A stretch of 19,298 nucleotides of DNA from Candidatus Cardinium sp. cBcalN2 (GTDB lineage Bacteria; Bacteroidota; Bacteroidia; Cytophagales; Amoebophilaceae), in NCBI RefSeq assembly GCF_022810445.1, contig NZ_JAACGD010000042.1, positions 1 to 19,298 of the forward strand. Direction: 5' to 3'. Shown piece by piece: positions 1-8,517 of the stretch. A program made the translations under genes and the position numbers. The notes under the pieces were generated by a model. The model searched no databases. It had not been told where the DNA came from and worked only from the letters and a program-made list of their open reading frames with translations. Position 1 is the first letter of the stretch; each line of letters starts with the position of its first letter.

Positions 1-56
1 TTCTAATCCAGAACTCAGGTGTTTAAGCATAAAATCTAAATAATACAAATCATTAG

Positions 57-120
57 ATGGCTATAACGCCATGGATAGGTTTTGCAAGACGGCTATTGTT
101 ATCAAAGTTCCTTACAATAG
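57..120. promoter_or_regulatory. Inverted repeats upstream of clpB
   Basis: Two perfect inverted repeats lie between the window edge and the clpB start. ATGGC at 57-61 pairs with GCCAT at 68-72 across a 6-base loop. CTATTGT at 93-99 pairs with ACAATAG at 114-120 across 14 bases. The second is not the CIRCE heat-shock operator, whose arms (TTAGCACTC/GAGTGCTAA) are absent. It could be a regulator-binding site or a 5' leader hairpin of clpB. No T-run follows either repeat, so they are poor intrinsic terminators. No Shine-Dalgarno sequence precedes the clpB ATG. Stems this short also occur by chance, so a regulatory role is a guess. Confidence 0.25.
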
Positions 121-180
121 AAGGACAAAAGTATTATATTTACCAAGTAGCAGTAAAGTAATGATCAACCCCCTAGCATT

Positions 181-2775
181 ATGGACTTTAAAAACTATAC
201 CATTAAAGCACAAGAGGCCCTACAAGGCGCTATAGAGATTGCCCAAGACAACCAACAACTTACTATCGAAACAGGCCACTTACTCAAGGCCATTCTAAGT
301 AGTAATGAAGCACACGTTACCTTTCTTACCCAACAACTACAGGTACCTCTAGAGCCTTTAAAGCAAACATTAGATCAACTCATTCAAAGCTATCCGAAAG
401 CCTCTGGACAGCAGCCTTATTTATCACCCCATATGGAGGTTAGCTTACGACAAGCGGCAAGCTACCAAAAAAAATTAGGTGATGAGTTTATTGCAGTAGA
501 ACATTTGCTGTTAAGCCTGTGTGCTGGCCAAGACAAGACGGCAGCCTTGATGAAAACCCATGGCATAACAGAACAGCCTTTGTTACAGGCCATTCACGGA
601 TTACGTGGTAGCCATAAAGTCTCAGATCCTACGGCAGAGTCTAAATATCAGTCACTAGCGCGTTACGCAAAAAATCTCAATCAGCTGGTTAAAGAGGGAA
701 AAATAGATCCGGTTATTGGACGGGATGAGGAATCTCGAAGAACCCTGCAAATTATTTCCCGTAGAACTAAAAATAATCCGCTGTTAATTGGGGAGCCTGG
801 TGTAGGCAAAACAGCTATCATAGAAGGGCTAGCCCAAAGAATTGTAGCAGGGGATGTGCCTGAAAACATCAAGTCTAAGCTAATTTTTGCGCTAGATTTG
901 GGACTTTTAATTGCTGGTGCCAAATACAAAGGTGAGTTTGAAGAGCGACTTAAAGCCGTTATCAAAGAAGTGGTTGATTCTAATGGGGAATTTATTCTTT
1001 TTATTGATGAAATTCACATGCTTATTGGAGCAGGTGCTTCTGGTGAAGGGGCTATGGATGCAGCCAATTTACTCAAACCAGCCCTTGCACGTGGCGAACT
1101 GCATGCTATTGGTGCTACTACACTCAAGGAATACCAAAAGTACATAGAAAAAGATAAAGCATTAGAAAGAAGGTTTCAAGTGGTTATGGTAGACGAACCA
1201 ACCCAAGCTGATTCTATTTCTATTTTAGAAGGCATAAAGGGAAAATATGAGGCTTACCATAATGTTCGTATTTTGCGTGATGCAGTGATAGCTGCTGTAA
1301 CACTCTCTTATCGCTATATCCCAGAACTTCGTTTACCTGATAAAGCGATAGACTTAATAGATGAAGCAGGTGCCAAGAAGCGTATTGGCTTAGATACCAT
1401 GCCTGTAGATTTAGACCAAATACAACGCAAAATTACTCGATTAGAAATCGAAAGGGAAGCTATTCGAAGAGAAAATGATCCCACAAAACTTGAAGAATTA
1501 TCTAAAACCATTGCCGACCTAACTGAACAAAAAAATAATCTAAAAGCAAAATGGGAGCACGATAAATCGATTATTGAGGGCATTGGTATACAGAAGCAAA
1601 AAATCGAACAGTTGCACCTAGAAGCTCAAGAAGCAGAACGCAATTTTGACTATGGTAAAGTGGCAGAAATTAGATATGGCAGGCTGGCAGAAGCAGAAAA
1701 AAAACTGAAAGCATTCGAAGAGCAAGTAGAAGCATTACGTGAGGCTAGTCCATTTTTTAAAGAAGAAGTTACCAAAGAAGATATTGCTGAAATTGTGGCC
1801 CACCGTACGGGTATTCCTGTGGCCAGAATGCTTCAAGATGAACAAGAAAAATTACTACAGTTAGAAGATATACTCTCTGAGCGCGTGGCAGGCCAAGCAG
1901 AAGCTATTCAGGCGATGGCTGATGCCGTACGCAGAAGTCGAGCGGAATTACAAGATCCTCGTAAACCGATTGGTTCTTTTATTTTTTTAGGTACCACTGG
2001 GGTAGGTAAAACTGAACTAGCCAAAGCATTGGCTACATTTTTATTCAATGACGAACAGGCTATGATTCGAATAGATATGTCTGAATATCAAGAAAAACAT
2101 TCAGTCAGTCGACTGATTGGTGCACCACCTGGCTACATAGGCTATGATGAAGGAGGGCAGCTTACAGAAGCAGTTCGTCGAAAGCCCTATTCAGTGGTTT
2201 TATTAGATGAAATAGAAAAAGCACATCCAGATGTTTTTAATATTTTATTGCAAGTATTGGATGATGGTAGGCTAACCGATAATAAAGGTAGAACAGCCAA
2301 TTTCAGAAATACGATTATTATCATGACCAGTAATATGGGTGCCCATCTTATTCAAAGCCAATTAGCTGGTAACCAAGATCTGCCTAATAAAGAGATATTG
2401 GCAGAAACCAAAGAAGCAGTTGTACAATTGCTCCAAAAACAGATGCGACCAGAATTCTTAAATAGGATAGACGAAATTATTATGTTTAATCCACTCTCTA
2501 AAAGAGTTATTAAAGATATTGTAGCTATTCAGGTAAGAAAACTTAAAGCAGATCTAGCCAAGAATGGTATAGTCATTCAGATGGATGAGGAGCTTATAGA
2601 TTACCTAGCCAAAGAAGGTTATAGCTTGGAGTTTGGCGCAAGACCACTCAAACGCTTTATGCAACGGATTATACTCAATGCATTGTCTAAAGAATTGCTA
2701 GCTGGACGGGTTACTAAAGATCGGCCTATTCTTATTGGTTATAACAAAGGAGAAGTGCTATTTTCAAATGTATAA
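181..2775 (+). CDS. clpB: ATP-dependent disaggregase ClpB (Hsp100)
   Basis: Hexameric AAA+ chaperone that threads aggregated proteins through its central pore and, with DnaK/DnaJ/GrpE, returns them for refolding in the cytoplasm. At 864 residues it has the normal family length. The order is a Clp N-domain (about 1-145), first AAA module with Walker A GEPGVGKT (204-211), pore loop GAKYKGEFE (246-254) and Walker B LFIDE (273-277), then the long coiled-coil middle domain (about 405-525) that separates ClpB from ClpA and ClpC. The second AAA module has Walker A GTTGVGKT (604-611), pore loop GYIGYDEGG (651-659), Walker B VVLLDE (672-677) and a C-terminal sensor 2 GARPLKR. All catalytic motifs are intact. 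No ClpP-docking loop is evident, as expected for a disaggregase. Start is the ATG giving the canonical [15 protein letters not shown]-terminus. The last codons overlap the next gene. Confidence 0.97.
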   Translation: MDFKNYTIKAQEALQGAIEIAQDNQQLTIETGHLLKAILSSNEAHVTFLTQQLQVPLEPLKQTLDQLIQSYPKASGQQPYLSPHMEVSLRQAASYQKKLGDEFIAVEHLLLSLCAGQDKTAALMKTHGITEQPLLQAIHGLRGSHKVSDPTAESKYQSLARYAKNLNQLVKEGKIDPVIGRDEESRRTLQIISRRTKNNPLLIGEPGVGKTAIIEGLAQRIVAGDVPENIKSKLIFALDLGLLIAGAKYKGEFEERLKAVIKEVVDSNGEFILFIDEIHMLIGAGASGEGAMDAANLLKPALARGELHAIGATTLKEYQKYIEKDKALERRFQVVMVDEPTQADSISILEGIKGKYEAYHNVRILRDAVIAAVTLSYRYIPELRLPDKAIDLIDEAGAKKRIGLDTMPVDLDQIQRKITRLEIEREAIRRENDPTKLEELSKTIADLTEQKNNLKAKWEHDKSIIEGIGIQKQKIEQLHLEAQEAERNFDYGKVAEIRYGRLAEAEKKLKAFEEQVEALREASPFFKEEVTKEDIAEIVAHRTGIPVARMLQDEQEKLLQLEDILSERVAGQAEAIQAMADAVRRSRAELQDPRKPIGSFIFLGTTGVGKTELAKALATFLFNDEQAMIRIDMSEYQEKHSVSRLIGAPPGYIGYDEGGQLTEAVRRKPYSVVLLDEIEKAHPDVFNILLQVLDDGRLTDNKGRTANFRNTIIIMTSNMGAHLIQSQLAGNQDLPNKEILAETKEAVVQLLQKQMRPEFLNRIDEIIMFNPLSKRVIKDIVAIQVRKLKADLAKNGIVIQMDEELIDYLAKEGYSLEFGARPLKRFMQRIILNALSKELLAGRVTKDRPILIGYNKGEVLFSNV

Positions 2776-3805
2776 AGCTATTTTAGGCCAACAACCTACT
2801 TTTGCAGCTTTGCTTTTACATGGTTTATATGGTCATGCCAATGAGCTAAAGCCGATTGCAGAAAGACTCCAAAACGCATTTGGCAAGTCGGTTCTAATCA
2901 TTCAACCAACCTGCAGAGTCCGGCTAAAATCTGTGATACGATCAATAGATCAACAAGCAGAAGATATAGGTAAGTATATAGCCGTTACATTAATCGAGTA
3001 TGGAAAAGAACCTAGCTCTTTTCCACTCATTATCATTGGTTATAGTCAAGGAGGTCTACTAGCCTGTACCTTAGCTCAATCCTATAACAATCAACTTAAT
3101 ATCCTAGGCATCATTACCCTTAACGCCCCTTTAATGGGCACACCTTTCTTAGAACGCAGTAGCAAGGATGTGCAAGACTTTATATCGGATGCAAAAAAAG
3201 GATTACAGCTTATTGATTATCCCTTATCTAGGATCAAATGGAGTATGACGCTCCAGAGATGGATGCGGATAGTGGCACGTCCAGGATGGATACCTTTAGA
3301 TGGATTAAAAGATCTATTACCCAATAGCCCATGTACCAAAAATGCATATAACTTTTTGCAAAAAAACCAGAAAATACCTTGTTTATTGATCGCCACCTAC
3401 GAAAATGATTTTTCTGAGCTATTTAATATGCATATTCAAATAGCCGAACAGAAGAGAGCCATAGAGCTATTAAATGATGCCTATGCGCTATTTATTACTG
3501 GTAAAAAAGAAGGTAAACACGACACTTTAATTCCATTAGCTAGTCAGTTAGGCAGGCAAGATTGGTTACATAAGGAAGTTGCAATAGATGCAAAACATCC
3601 ACCCTATAGCCAGCTATCTATCATAGCACCTAATCCCATACAAATAAAACGAAGGATGTATAAAGGGATCATCCATGCTAGTAACTTAGTAGCCATAGAT
3701 CCTCGTTTATTTGTAGACCATGGTGAAATGGTCATTTATACTGAGGTTATTTTAATCGATTTAATCCAATTTATTAAGCAGTTGTTGCAAGTAAGCTGCA
3801 AATAG
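2768..3805 (+). CDS. Alpha/beta hydrolase (lipase/esterase-like)
   Basis: Predicted serine hydrolase of about 345 residues with the alpha/beta-hydrolase signature. An oxyanion-type HG follows a hydrophobic strand (LLLHG, His18-Gly19), the nucleophile elbow is GYSQGG (91-96, Ser93), and the stretch ITLNAPLMGTP resembles PGAP1/lipase-type folds. Candidate acid and base residues are Asp252 in HDTLIP and His318 in DHGE, in the expected order Ser-Asp-His. The substrate is unknown; lipid, acyl ester or peptide are all possible. No signal peptide is obvious, so it is probably cytoplasmic. I chose the ATG at 2768, which overlaps the end of clpB by 8 bases and has AAAGGAG upstream at a rather long spacing. 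A TTG at 2735 would add 11 unlikely residues. The overlap implies co-transcription and coupled translation with clpB. It converges on ruvX with one base between the stop codons. Confidence 0.8.
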   Translation: MYKAILGQQPTFAALLLHGLYGHANELKPIAERLQNAFGKSVLIIQPTCRVRLKSVIRSIDQQAEDIGKYIAVTLIEYGKEPSSFPLIIIGYSQGGLLACTLAQSYNNQLNILGIITLNAPLMGTPFLERSSKDVQDFISDAKKGLQLIDYPLSRIKWSMTLQRWMRIVARPGWIPLDGLKDLLPNSPCTKNAYNFLQKNQKIPCLLIATYENDFSELFNMHIQIAEQKRAIELLNDAYALFITGKKEGKHDTLIPLASQLGRQDWLHKEVAIDAKHPPYSQLSIIAPNPIQIKRRMYKGIIHASNLVAIDPRLFVDHGEMVIYTEVILIDLIQFIKQLLQVSCK

Positions 3806-3806
3806 C

Positions 3807-4247
3807 TTATTGACCACTTCCATAACCAGATACCAAAAAAGATTGTAAGATAATCGCTGCACTTACCTGATCGATATTGCCTTTATCGACTCTATCCTTT
3901 TTGGAATAGCCAGCTTGATAGAGCCCCTGCATTGCCAACTTAGAAGTAAACCGCTCATCTTGGTAATAAAAACTTTGCCCTGGAAATGTCTTTTTTACTT
4001 CCAAGCCAATTGCCTCCACTACCCTACTCATCTTAGAAGGCCCCCCGTCCAAACCTTTAGGCAGCCCCATTACAAAACTCACTACACTTTCTTTTTGCAA
4101 ATACTCCTTTAAAAAAAGAAATAAAGTAGTGGTCGGTATCGTGGTTAATGGGGTGGCAATGATTTGTAAAGGATCAGTTACAGCAATGCCTACGCGCTTT
4201 AACCCATAATCTATGGCCATGATTCTACCCCATTTTTTTTCTATCAT
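3807..4247 (-). CDS. ruvX: YqgF/RuvX-type RNase H-fold nuclease
   Basis: YqgF/RuvX family protein, 146 residues (usual length about 135-150). The family has been linked to maturation of the 5' end of 16S rRNA and, by fold and some biochemistry, to Holliday-junction resolution; which applies here cannot be read from sequence. The RNase H-like acidic residues are in place: Asp13 in GRIMAIDYGLKRVGIAVTDP, Glu98 in DERFTS (97-102), and Asp126 in IDQVSAAIILQ. Start is the first ATG (4247), because family members usually begin a few residues before RILAIDxG. The internal ATG at 4220 would remove that segment. With this start it overlaps the 3' end of lpxB by 23 bases, suggesting a two-gene lpxB-ruvX transcript with translational coupling. 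Cytoplasmic. Confidence 0.9.
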   Translation of the reverse strand: MIEKKWGRIMAIDYGLKRVGIAVTDPLQIIATPLTTIPTTTLFLFLKEYLQKESVVSFVMGLPKGLDGGPSKMSRVVEAIGLEVKKTFPGQSFYYQDERFTSKLAMQGLYQAGYSKKDRVDKGNIDQVSAAIILQSFLVSGYGSGQ

Positions 4248-5337
4248 TATACATACTTTTTGCTACTGCAGCAGCAGCATGCTCTTTACCTAATAATTCG
4301 CGAACCACTTGATAGGCTGCTTGTTGCTTGATGCTACCACTGTCTGATAAAAGAGTGGTCAAATGGAGATAAAGATTGTAACTAGTCAATTGATATTGAA
4401 TTAATTCTGGAACAACCAATTCATCTACCAAAAGATTGACCAAAGAGATATACTGTATTGTGACCATTCTTTTATAAAAAAAGTAAGCCAGCGGATGAAG
4501 CTTATAAACGACTATTTGGGGCAAATTAAACAAAGCAGCTTCTAAACTAGCTGTTCCAGAAGCAACGATACCTGCTTTGGCAACCGCCATTAGGTCGTAG
4601 GTTTGGTCATAAACTAATTTAACCTGAGCACTACATACCCCCTTATACGCACACTTTGGGAGATGACTTAAGCCAGCTACTACCAGCTGATAGCCTTTAA
4701 AACCATCTGCCTGGGCAACCATTAGGGGCAACAAGCGCCGAATTTCATCCCATCTACTACCAGGCAATAGTGCTATAATAGGGCGGTTATCGAGTTTATT
4801 TTCTGTTATAAAATCAGGATTGATGCGATGGTCAGACACTTTTTGAACAAGCGGATGGCCAACATAATGAATTGTACAGTAGCCCTTAGCCTGATAATAG
4901 GCTACTTCAAAGGGCAAAATGGACCATACTCTATCTACATTACGCTTGATTTGTTCGATTCTTCTTGAACCATGGGCCCAGATCTTGGGTGGTATATAGT
5001 AATCTACGGGAAAGCCATTTCGCTTAGCAAATGCTGCTATGCGCATATTAAACCCACTATAGTCAATTAAGATGACTAGATCTGGTTGATAGCCTATTAA
5101 ACTTTTTTGGCAAAATTGTAATACTTTCCATAAGGCATACCATTTTTTTAAAAAATCTATCCCGATATAACCCATTTTTGAACCATCTACGTTACAAGGC
5201 CTCCCCATGGCTTTTGACATAGCCAGCCCTCCACAAGCCCAAAAAGTAGCCTGGTAATCTATTCTTTTGATTTGTCTAATCAAATCAGCCCCATGCACAT
5301 CCCCGGAGTGCTCTCCTGCAATAATATAATAACGCAT
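4225..5337 (-). CDS. lpxB: Lipid-A-disaccharide synthase LpxB
   Basis: GT19 glycosyltransferase that joins UDP-2,3-diacylglucosamine and lipid X (2,3-diacylglucosamine-1-phosphate) into the lipid A disaccharide, on the cytoplasmic side of the inner membrane. At 370 residues it is full length. Recognisable family segments are AGEHSGD (7-13), IDYSGFNMRIA (about 91-101), YYIPPKIWAHGSRR (113-126, usually SPxxWAW), LLPGSRWDEI (190-199), the donor-site segment SGTASLE (260-266) and NLLVDELVVPELIQ (301-314). No active-site motif looks broken. The ATG gives the usual MRYYIIAGEHSGD start. It is the first gene of a minus-strand pair with ruvX, divergent from the outer-membrane gene at 5547. Its presence implies that the organism makes, or recently made, lipid A. 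An LpxL-like acyltransferase lies at 10752. Confidence 0.95.
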   Translation of the reverse strand: MRYYIIAGEHSGDVHGADLIRQIKRIDYQATFWACGGLAMSKAMGRPCNVDGSKMGYIGIDFLKKWYALWKVLQFCQKSLIGYQPDLVILIDYSGFNMRIAAFAKRNGFPVDYYIPPKIWAHGSRRIEQIKRNVDRVWSILPFEVAYYQAKGYCTIHYVGHPLVQKVSDHRINPDFITENKLDNRPIIALLPGSRWDEIRRLLPLMVAQADGFKGYQLVVAGLSHLPKCAYKGVCSAQVKLVYDQTYDLMAVAKAGIVASGTASLEAALFNLPQIVVYKLHPLAYFFYKRMVTIQYISLVNLLVDELVVPELIQYQLTSYNLYLHLTTLLSDSGSIKQQAAYQVVRELLGKEHAAAAVAKSMYNDRKKMG

Positions 5338-5546
5338 AATAGCTTTTAGATTAGATTACCTGCGACAGGCTCCTCTACTGGTAATTTTGAATATAGATCA
5401 GATGGTCAAATCTTGACGTAAATCTAGCAACCAGGCTATTGCATGAACCAAATTAGGAAATAAAGGTAAAAAAATCTAATTTTAAAACTCCAATCATATA
5501 GTTTATACTGCTAGTAGCAAATACAAAAAATAACCATATTTTTCCA

Positions 5547-6506
5547 TTGAAGTGCTTTACTAATTTATCTTTCTATTTTCTATGGCTTGTTCCATTGGTT
5601 TCATTGCATGCTTCAAAGTATTCTTTTTTCAACTTTATTCAACTGGATAGCGCCTTTTATATTAAACAAGATAATTATAAAGTCCATGTCAGTCGTATGT
5701 ACCCTGGTAAACAAGACGGTGAAATGACAGTTAATGATATAACAGATGAACCTATCATACAATGTTATTATATACGTTGGCATCATGGGCCTTCTATTTA
5801 CTTTAACAAGGATAAGCATAGTGACTCAGATCATCTACAGCAAAATAGCTATGACCCTAAAAACATCTTTGGGTTCACTGGAAAGGGCCTAACACTTGCT
5901 ACACAGCTGTTGCTCTCTACGGAACTCTTCCGGTTACGGATTGGCGCGGGTGCAGGTATAAGATGTTCTTTTCTTAAAAAGATGATAGGCCAATGGGTCA
6001 ACAATAGCCAACTCGGTAATAAACCAGATCAGCAAGCGTATCTAACAAACTATATACCTACACGTCCTTATTACTTTACTTGGACACCTTTGCTTCGCTT
6101 GGGTTTTAAAATAACTGAAACTAGCCATTATACCTTATTAGTAGATGGTACTTGGACACCCTCTATCTATACGTTCTCTGAATTGGGTACAAAGTACTAT
6201 CTATGCTACCCCCGCACTTTTGACTTGGGTACTACATTAGAAAAACCTTTTTTTTATAGTTGGCATTGGAGCATTCGCTTGGCCTATGGTTTATCCTTAT
6301 ACAATGAGATTCTGGAACATAGTGACCCACGTACTCCTGATGATCTAGTTTCTGTAAGTCATTATATAAGTGGTATAATCTTTCAAGTCGGGATCGGCAT
6401 ACGCATCCCAATCAGTAGTAAATGTTCTATAATGGGATGCCATATCAAGCCAAATCATAGACATGGTGGCAGGTATTATAGAGGCCATATCAACTTTAGG
6501 AGTTGA
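5547..6506 (+). CDS. Predicted secreted outer-membrane beta-barrel protein
   Basis: I do not recognise a named family. The 319-residue product opens with Lys2 and a hydrophobic stretch (about residues 7-20) ending in HAS (21-23), which fits a Sec signal peptide cleaved near residue 23. The rest is rich in aromatic residues with alternating hydrophobic/polar strands, such as LFRLRIGAGAGIR, LLRLGFKITETSHYTLLVDGTW, WSIRLAYGLSLY and GIIFQVGIGIRIPI. This suggests a small outer-membrane barrel resembling Bacteroidota PorT/OMP_b-brl proteins. The start is a TTG at 5547: an in-frame TAG lies at 5499-5501 and there is no in-frame ATG near the signal peptide. No Shine-Dalgarno sequence is visible. A basic C-terminus (about 297-319) follows the last strand, so the barrel may not end on a classic terminal aromatic residue. 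It lies 49 bases before the exonuclease gene. Function unknown. Confidence 0.6.
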   Translation: MKCFTNLSFYFLWLVPLVSLHASKYSFFNFIQLDSAFYIKQDNYKVHVSRMYPGKQDGEMTVNDITDEPIIQCYYIRWHHGPSIYFNKDKHSDSDHLQQNSYDPKNIFGFTGKGLTLATQLLLSTELFRLRIGAGAGIRCSFLKKMIGQWVNNSQLGNKPDQQAYLTNYIPTRPYYFTWTPLLRLGFKITETSHYTLLVDGTWTPSIYTFSELGTKYYLCYPRTFDLGTTLEKPFFYSWHWSIRLAYGLSLYNEILEHSDPRTPDDLVSVSHYISGIIFQVGIGIRIPISSKCSIMGCHIKPNHRHGGRYYRGHINFRS

Positions 6507-6555
6507 TACGATATCATAAAACATTACGGCATATTCACTCCAAAAAAAGACAAAA

Positions 6556-7500
6556 ATGGTAGACACGCTCAAAAAGCTTTTTTTATTAGATGGTATGTCA
6601 CTGATCTACAGAGCTCATTTTGCTCTTAGTAAGGTACACACTACTACTGCAGAGGGAATTGAAACAGGGGCCATACTGGGCTTTGTCAATACACTATTAG
6701 AAGTATTGCAAAAAGAAAAACCTACCCATATCATTGTTGCCTTTGATAGCAAAGAAAAAACTTTTCGACACGAACTATTTACTAATTATAAGTCCCACCG
6801 CCCCGCACAACCAGAAGCAATCTCTATAGCCATTCCTTATATTCAATCCATTCTAGATGGATTTGGTATTTTATCTGTAAGCTGTAAAGGTTATGAAGCT
6901 GATGACCTACTAGGCACATTAGCGCATAAAGGAGCTGCAATGGGCTGTACTACTTATATCATGTCTACAGACAAAGACTTAGCCCAAATGGTAACGGACG
7001 TTATCTATCTCTATAAACCTAGTAGTCAGGGCCAAAAAGCTAGCATAATTGGTAAAAAAGAGATCTTAGCCCAATGGGAGATCGCTAGACCAGAACAAGT
7101 AAAAGATATCTTGGCATTAGAAGGAGATCCCTCTGATTTTATTCCAGGTATTCCCTCTATTGGCAAAAAAACAGCACGAAAGCTTATAAAAGAATTTGAT
7201 AGTCTTGAAAACTTATTGGCACATAGCGATCATCTAACCGGTAGATTAAAAACTAACCTAATCCAATATGCTGAGCAAGGCATTCTTTCTAAAGAACTAG
7301 CCACGATTCGAACCGACGTACCCATCACATTAGACTTGGAAAAGTGTCATTATCAAGGGCCCAGTAGAACCAAATTGGAACCGCTATTTACTTTACTGGA
7401 GTTTAAACAACTCAAACAGCGATTGTTTGGTAGATCCAACCAACCAAAGGGCCAAACAGCTAACCTATTTGAGCCAATGGTCGAGCCAGCAGCTATGTAA
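6556..7500 (+). CDS. Stand-alone Pol I-type 5'-3' exonuclease (FEN-like)
   Basis: This 314-residue protein matches the N-terminal 5'-3' exonuclease domain of DNA polymerase I, which removes RNA primers and flaps during lagging-strand synthesis and repair. Metal-site acidic residues visible are Asp12 (LFLLDG), Asp64 (AFDSKEKTFR), Glu114, Asp116 and Asp117 (GYEADDLLG), Asp139 and Asp141 (STDKDLAQM), and Asp191 and Asp194 (GDPSDF). The helix-hairpin-helix DNA-binding segment is IPGIPSIGKKTA. The motif is usually GDxSDNIPG; here Phe replaces the Asn. The protein ends with a linker-like tail (NLFEPMVEPAAM) where the 3'-5' exonuclease and polymerase domains would begin in a full PolA of about 900 residues. 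No remnant of those domains is seen in the 149 bases before cdsA. It therefore looks like a clean single-domain gene. Whether a separate polymerase domain is encoded elsewhere cannot be told. Confidence 0.88.
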   Translation: MVDTLKKLFLLDGMSLIYRAHFALSKVHTTTAEGIETGAILGFVNTLLEVLQKEKPTHIIVAFDSKEKTFRHELFTNYKSHRPAQPEAISIAIPYIQSILDGFGILSVSCKGYEADDLLGTLAHKGAAMGCTTYIMSTDKDLAQMVTDVIYLYKPSSQGQKASIIGKKEILAQWEIARPEQVKDILALEGDPSDFIPGIPSIGKKTARKLIKEFDSLENLLAHSDHLTGRLKTNLIQYAEQGILSKELATIRTDVPITLDLEKCHYQGPSRTKLEPLFTLLEFKQLKQRLFGRSNQPKGQTANLFEPMVEPAAM

Positions 7501-7607
7501 CTACCAGATTCTTTGTGGCAATAAAGGAGTAGATCACCCTATTTTGTTACTCTTATGAAATTTTATATCATTGTAAGACTTATAACCAATCGGTTGGAAT
7601 AAGCATA

Positions 7608-7624
7608 GATGCAACTGCTGCATC
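7608..7624. repeat. Perfect hairpin upstream of cdsA
   Basis: GATGCA at 7608-7613 pairs with TGCATC at 7619-7624 across a 5-base loop, 25 bases before the cdsA ATG. It could be a leader hairpin or a protein-binding site. No T-run follows, so it does not look like a terminator of the exonuclease gene. Six-base stems are common by chance. Confidence 0.2.
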
Positions 7625-7649
7625 ATCTATTAAAATAGAGGCTACACCT

Positions 7650-8486
7650 ATGTTGAAAAAGCAAAACAATTTTGTACAGCGTTTTTGTTCGATTGTACTC
7701 TTTACACCCGTTATTATTTTTTCCATTTTTTGGTCTTCTTGGACTTATTTTTTGCTCTTTTTTTATGTAGTCATGCTGGCTATGCTAGAGTTTTATAAAC
7801 TGCTTAAACAAGCAAATGTTACTCCGATGCGTGGTTACGGAATTTTTTTAGGCCTGCTTTTTTATACTATAGCCTTTCACTACTGCCTTTATGATAATAG
7901 CTCACCCCTATTAGGCTATATCTCTATGCCACTAGCTATTTTAGTCTATATGACCCCACTATATAACCGCAAACCTTCTAACCCCTTTTTAGATATCGCA
8001 GCTACCTTTTTAGGCATTTTGTATATTGCTGTTCCTTTTGCCATGCTGCATTACCTAGCCTTTTTTAAAGGCAGCTATTCCAAAGAGCTAATACTGGGCC
8101 TACTGACCATTGTTTGGAGCCAAGATACGGGTGCTTATCTAGTAGGTTCTGCCATAGGCAGATCTAAACTTTTCAAACGGATCTCTCCTCAAAAAACATG
8201 GGAAGGTTTTTTCGGAGGTGCTTTATTTGCCATTATGGCTGGTTATGCGATGGCTTATTTTTTTGCTATTTTACCATTGTACCAATGGCTCTGGATCTCT
8301 TTGATCACTATTTTTACAGGTACCTATGGAGATTTAGTTGCCTCGTTGCTTAAAAGAAGTGTAGATGTAAAAAACACCAGTGAAATCATTCCAGGACATG
8401 GAGGACTATTAGATAGAGTCGATAGCTTATTGCTCACCATTCCTGCAGTAGTTGCATTTATAAAAATAACTTTACTTTTTACATAA
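7650..8486 (+). CDS. cdsA: Phosphatidate cytidylyltransferase CdsA
   Basis: Inner-membrane enzyme that converts phosphatidic acid and CTP into CDP-diacylglycerol, precursor of phosphatidylserine/ethanolamine and phosphatidylglycerol. At 278 residues it has normal length, with about eight hydrophobic segments spread through the chain. The conserved C-terminal block is present: SQDTGAYLVGSAIGRSKL and SPQKTWEGFFGG mid-protein, then GDLVASLLKR (227-236) and PGHGGLLDRVDS (248-259). In the CdsA signature the usual Lys-Asp pair reads Lys241-Asn242, a departure from the pattern. The acidic residues in GD and DR, which I recall as the metal ligands in the Thermotoga structure, are retained. The start ATG precedes a basic, then hydrophobic, N-terminus. 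Psd follows 31 bases later, so the two phospholipid genes probably share a transcript. Confidence 0.94.
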   Translation: MLKKQNNFVQRFCSIVLFTPVIIFSIFWSSWTYFLLFFYVVMLAMLEFYKLLKQANVTPMRGYGIFLGLLFYTIAFHYCLYDNSSPLLGYISMPLAILVYMTPLYNRKPSNPFLDIAATFLGILYIAVPFAMLHYLAFFKGSYSKELILGLLTIVWSQDTGAYLVGSAIGRSKLFKRISPQKTWEGFFGGALFAIMAGYAMAYFFAILPLYQWLWISLITIFTGTYGDLVASLLKRSVDVKNTSEIIPGHGGLLDRVDSLLLTIPAVVAFIKITLLFT

Positions 8487-8517
8487 AAAATCAAAACGAG
8501 CAAAGGTCTAGACCACA

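Noticed and set aside
681..1583. Open frames on both strands inside clpB (681-965 -, 911-1147 +, 1314-1583 -)
   Set aside because: They are shadows of the conserved clpB frame, with no family similarity or independent start signals.
2735..2767. TTG start at 2735 for the hydrolase
   Set aside because: It would add 11 residues with no similarity to the fold. The ATG at 2768 is followed directly by the first expected strand region.
4220..4247. Internal ATG at 4220 as the ruvX start
   Set aside because: It would remove the GRI segment just before the catalytic AIDYG strand, which family members normally keep.
7501..7649. Frameshifted remainder of polA after the exonuclease
   Set aside because: Only 149 bases separate it from cdsA, and no polymerase or proofreading motif appears in any frame.
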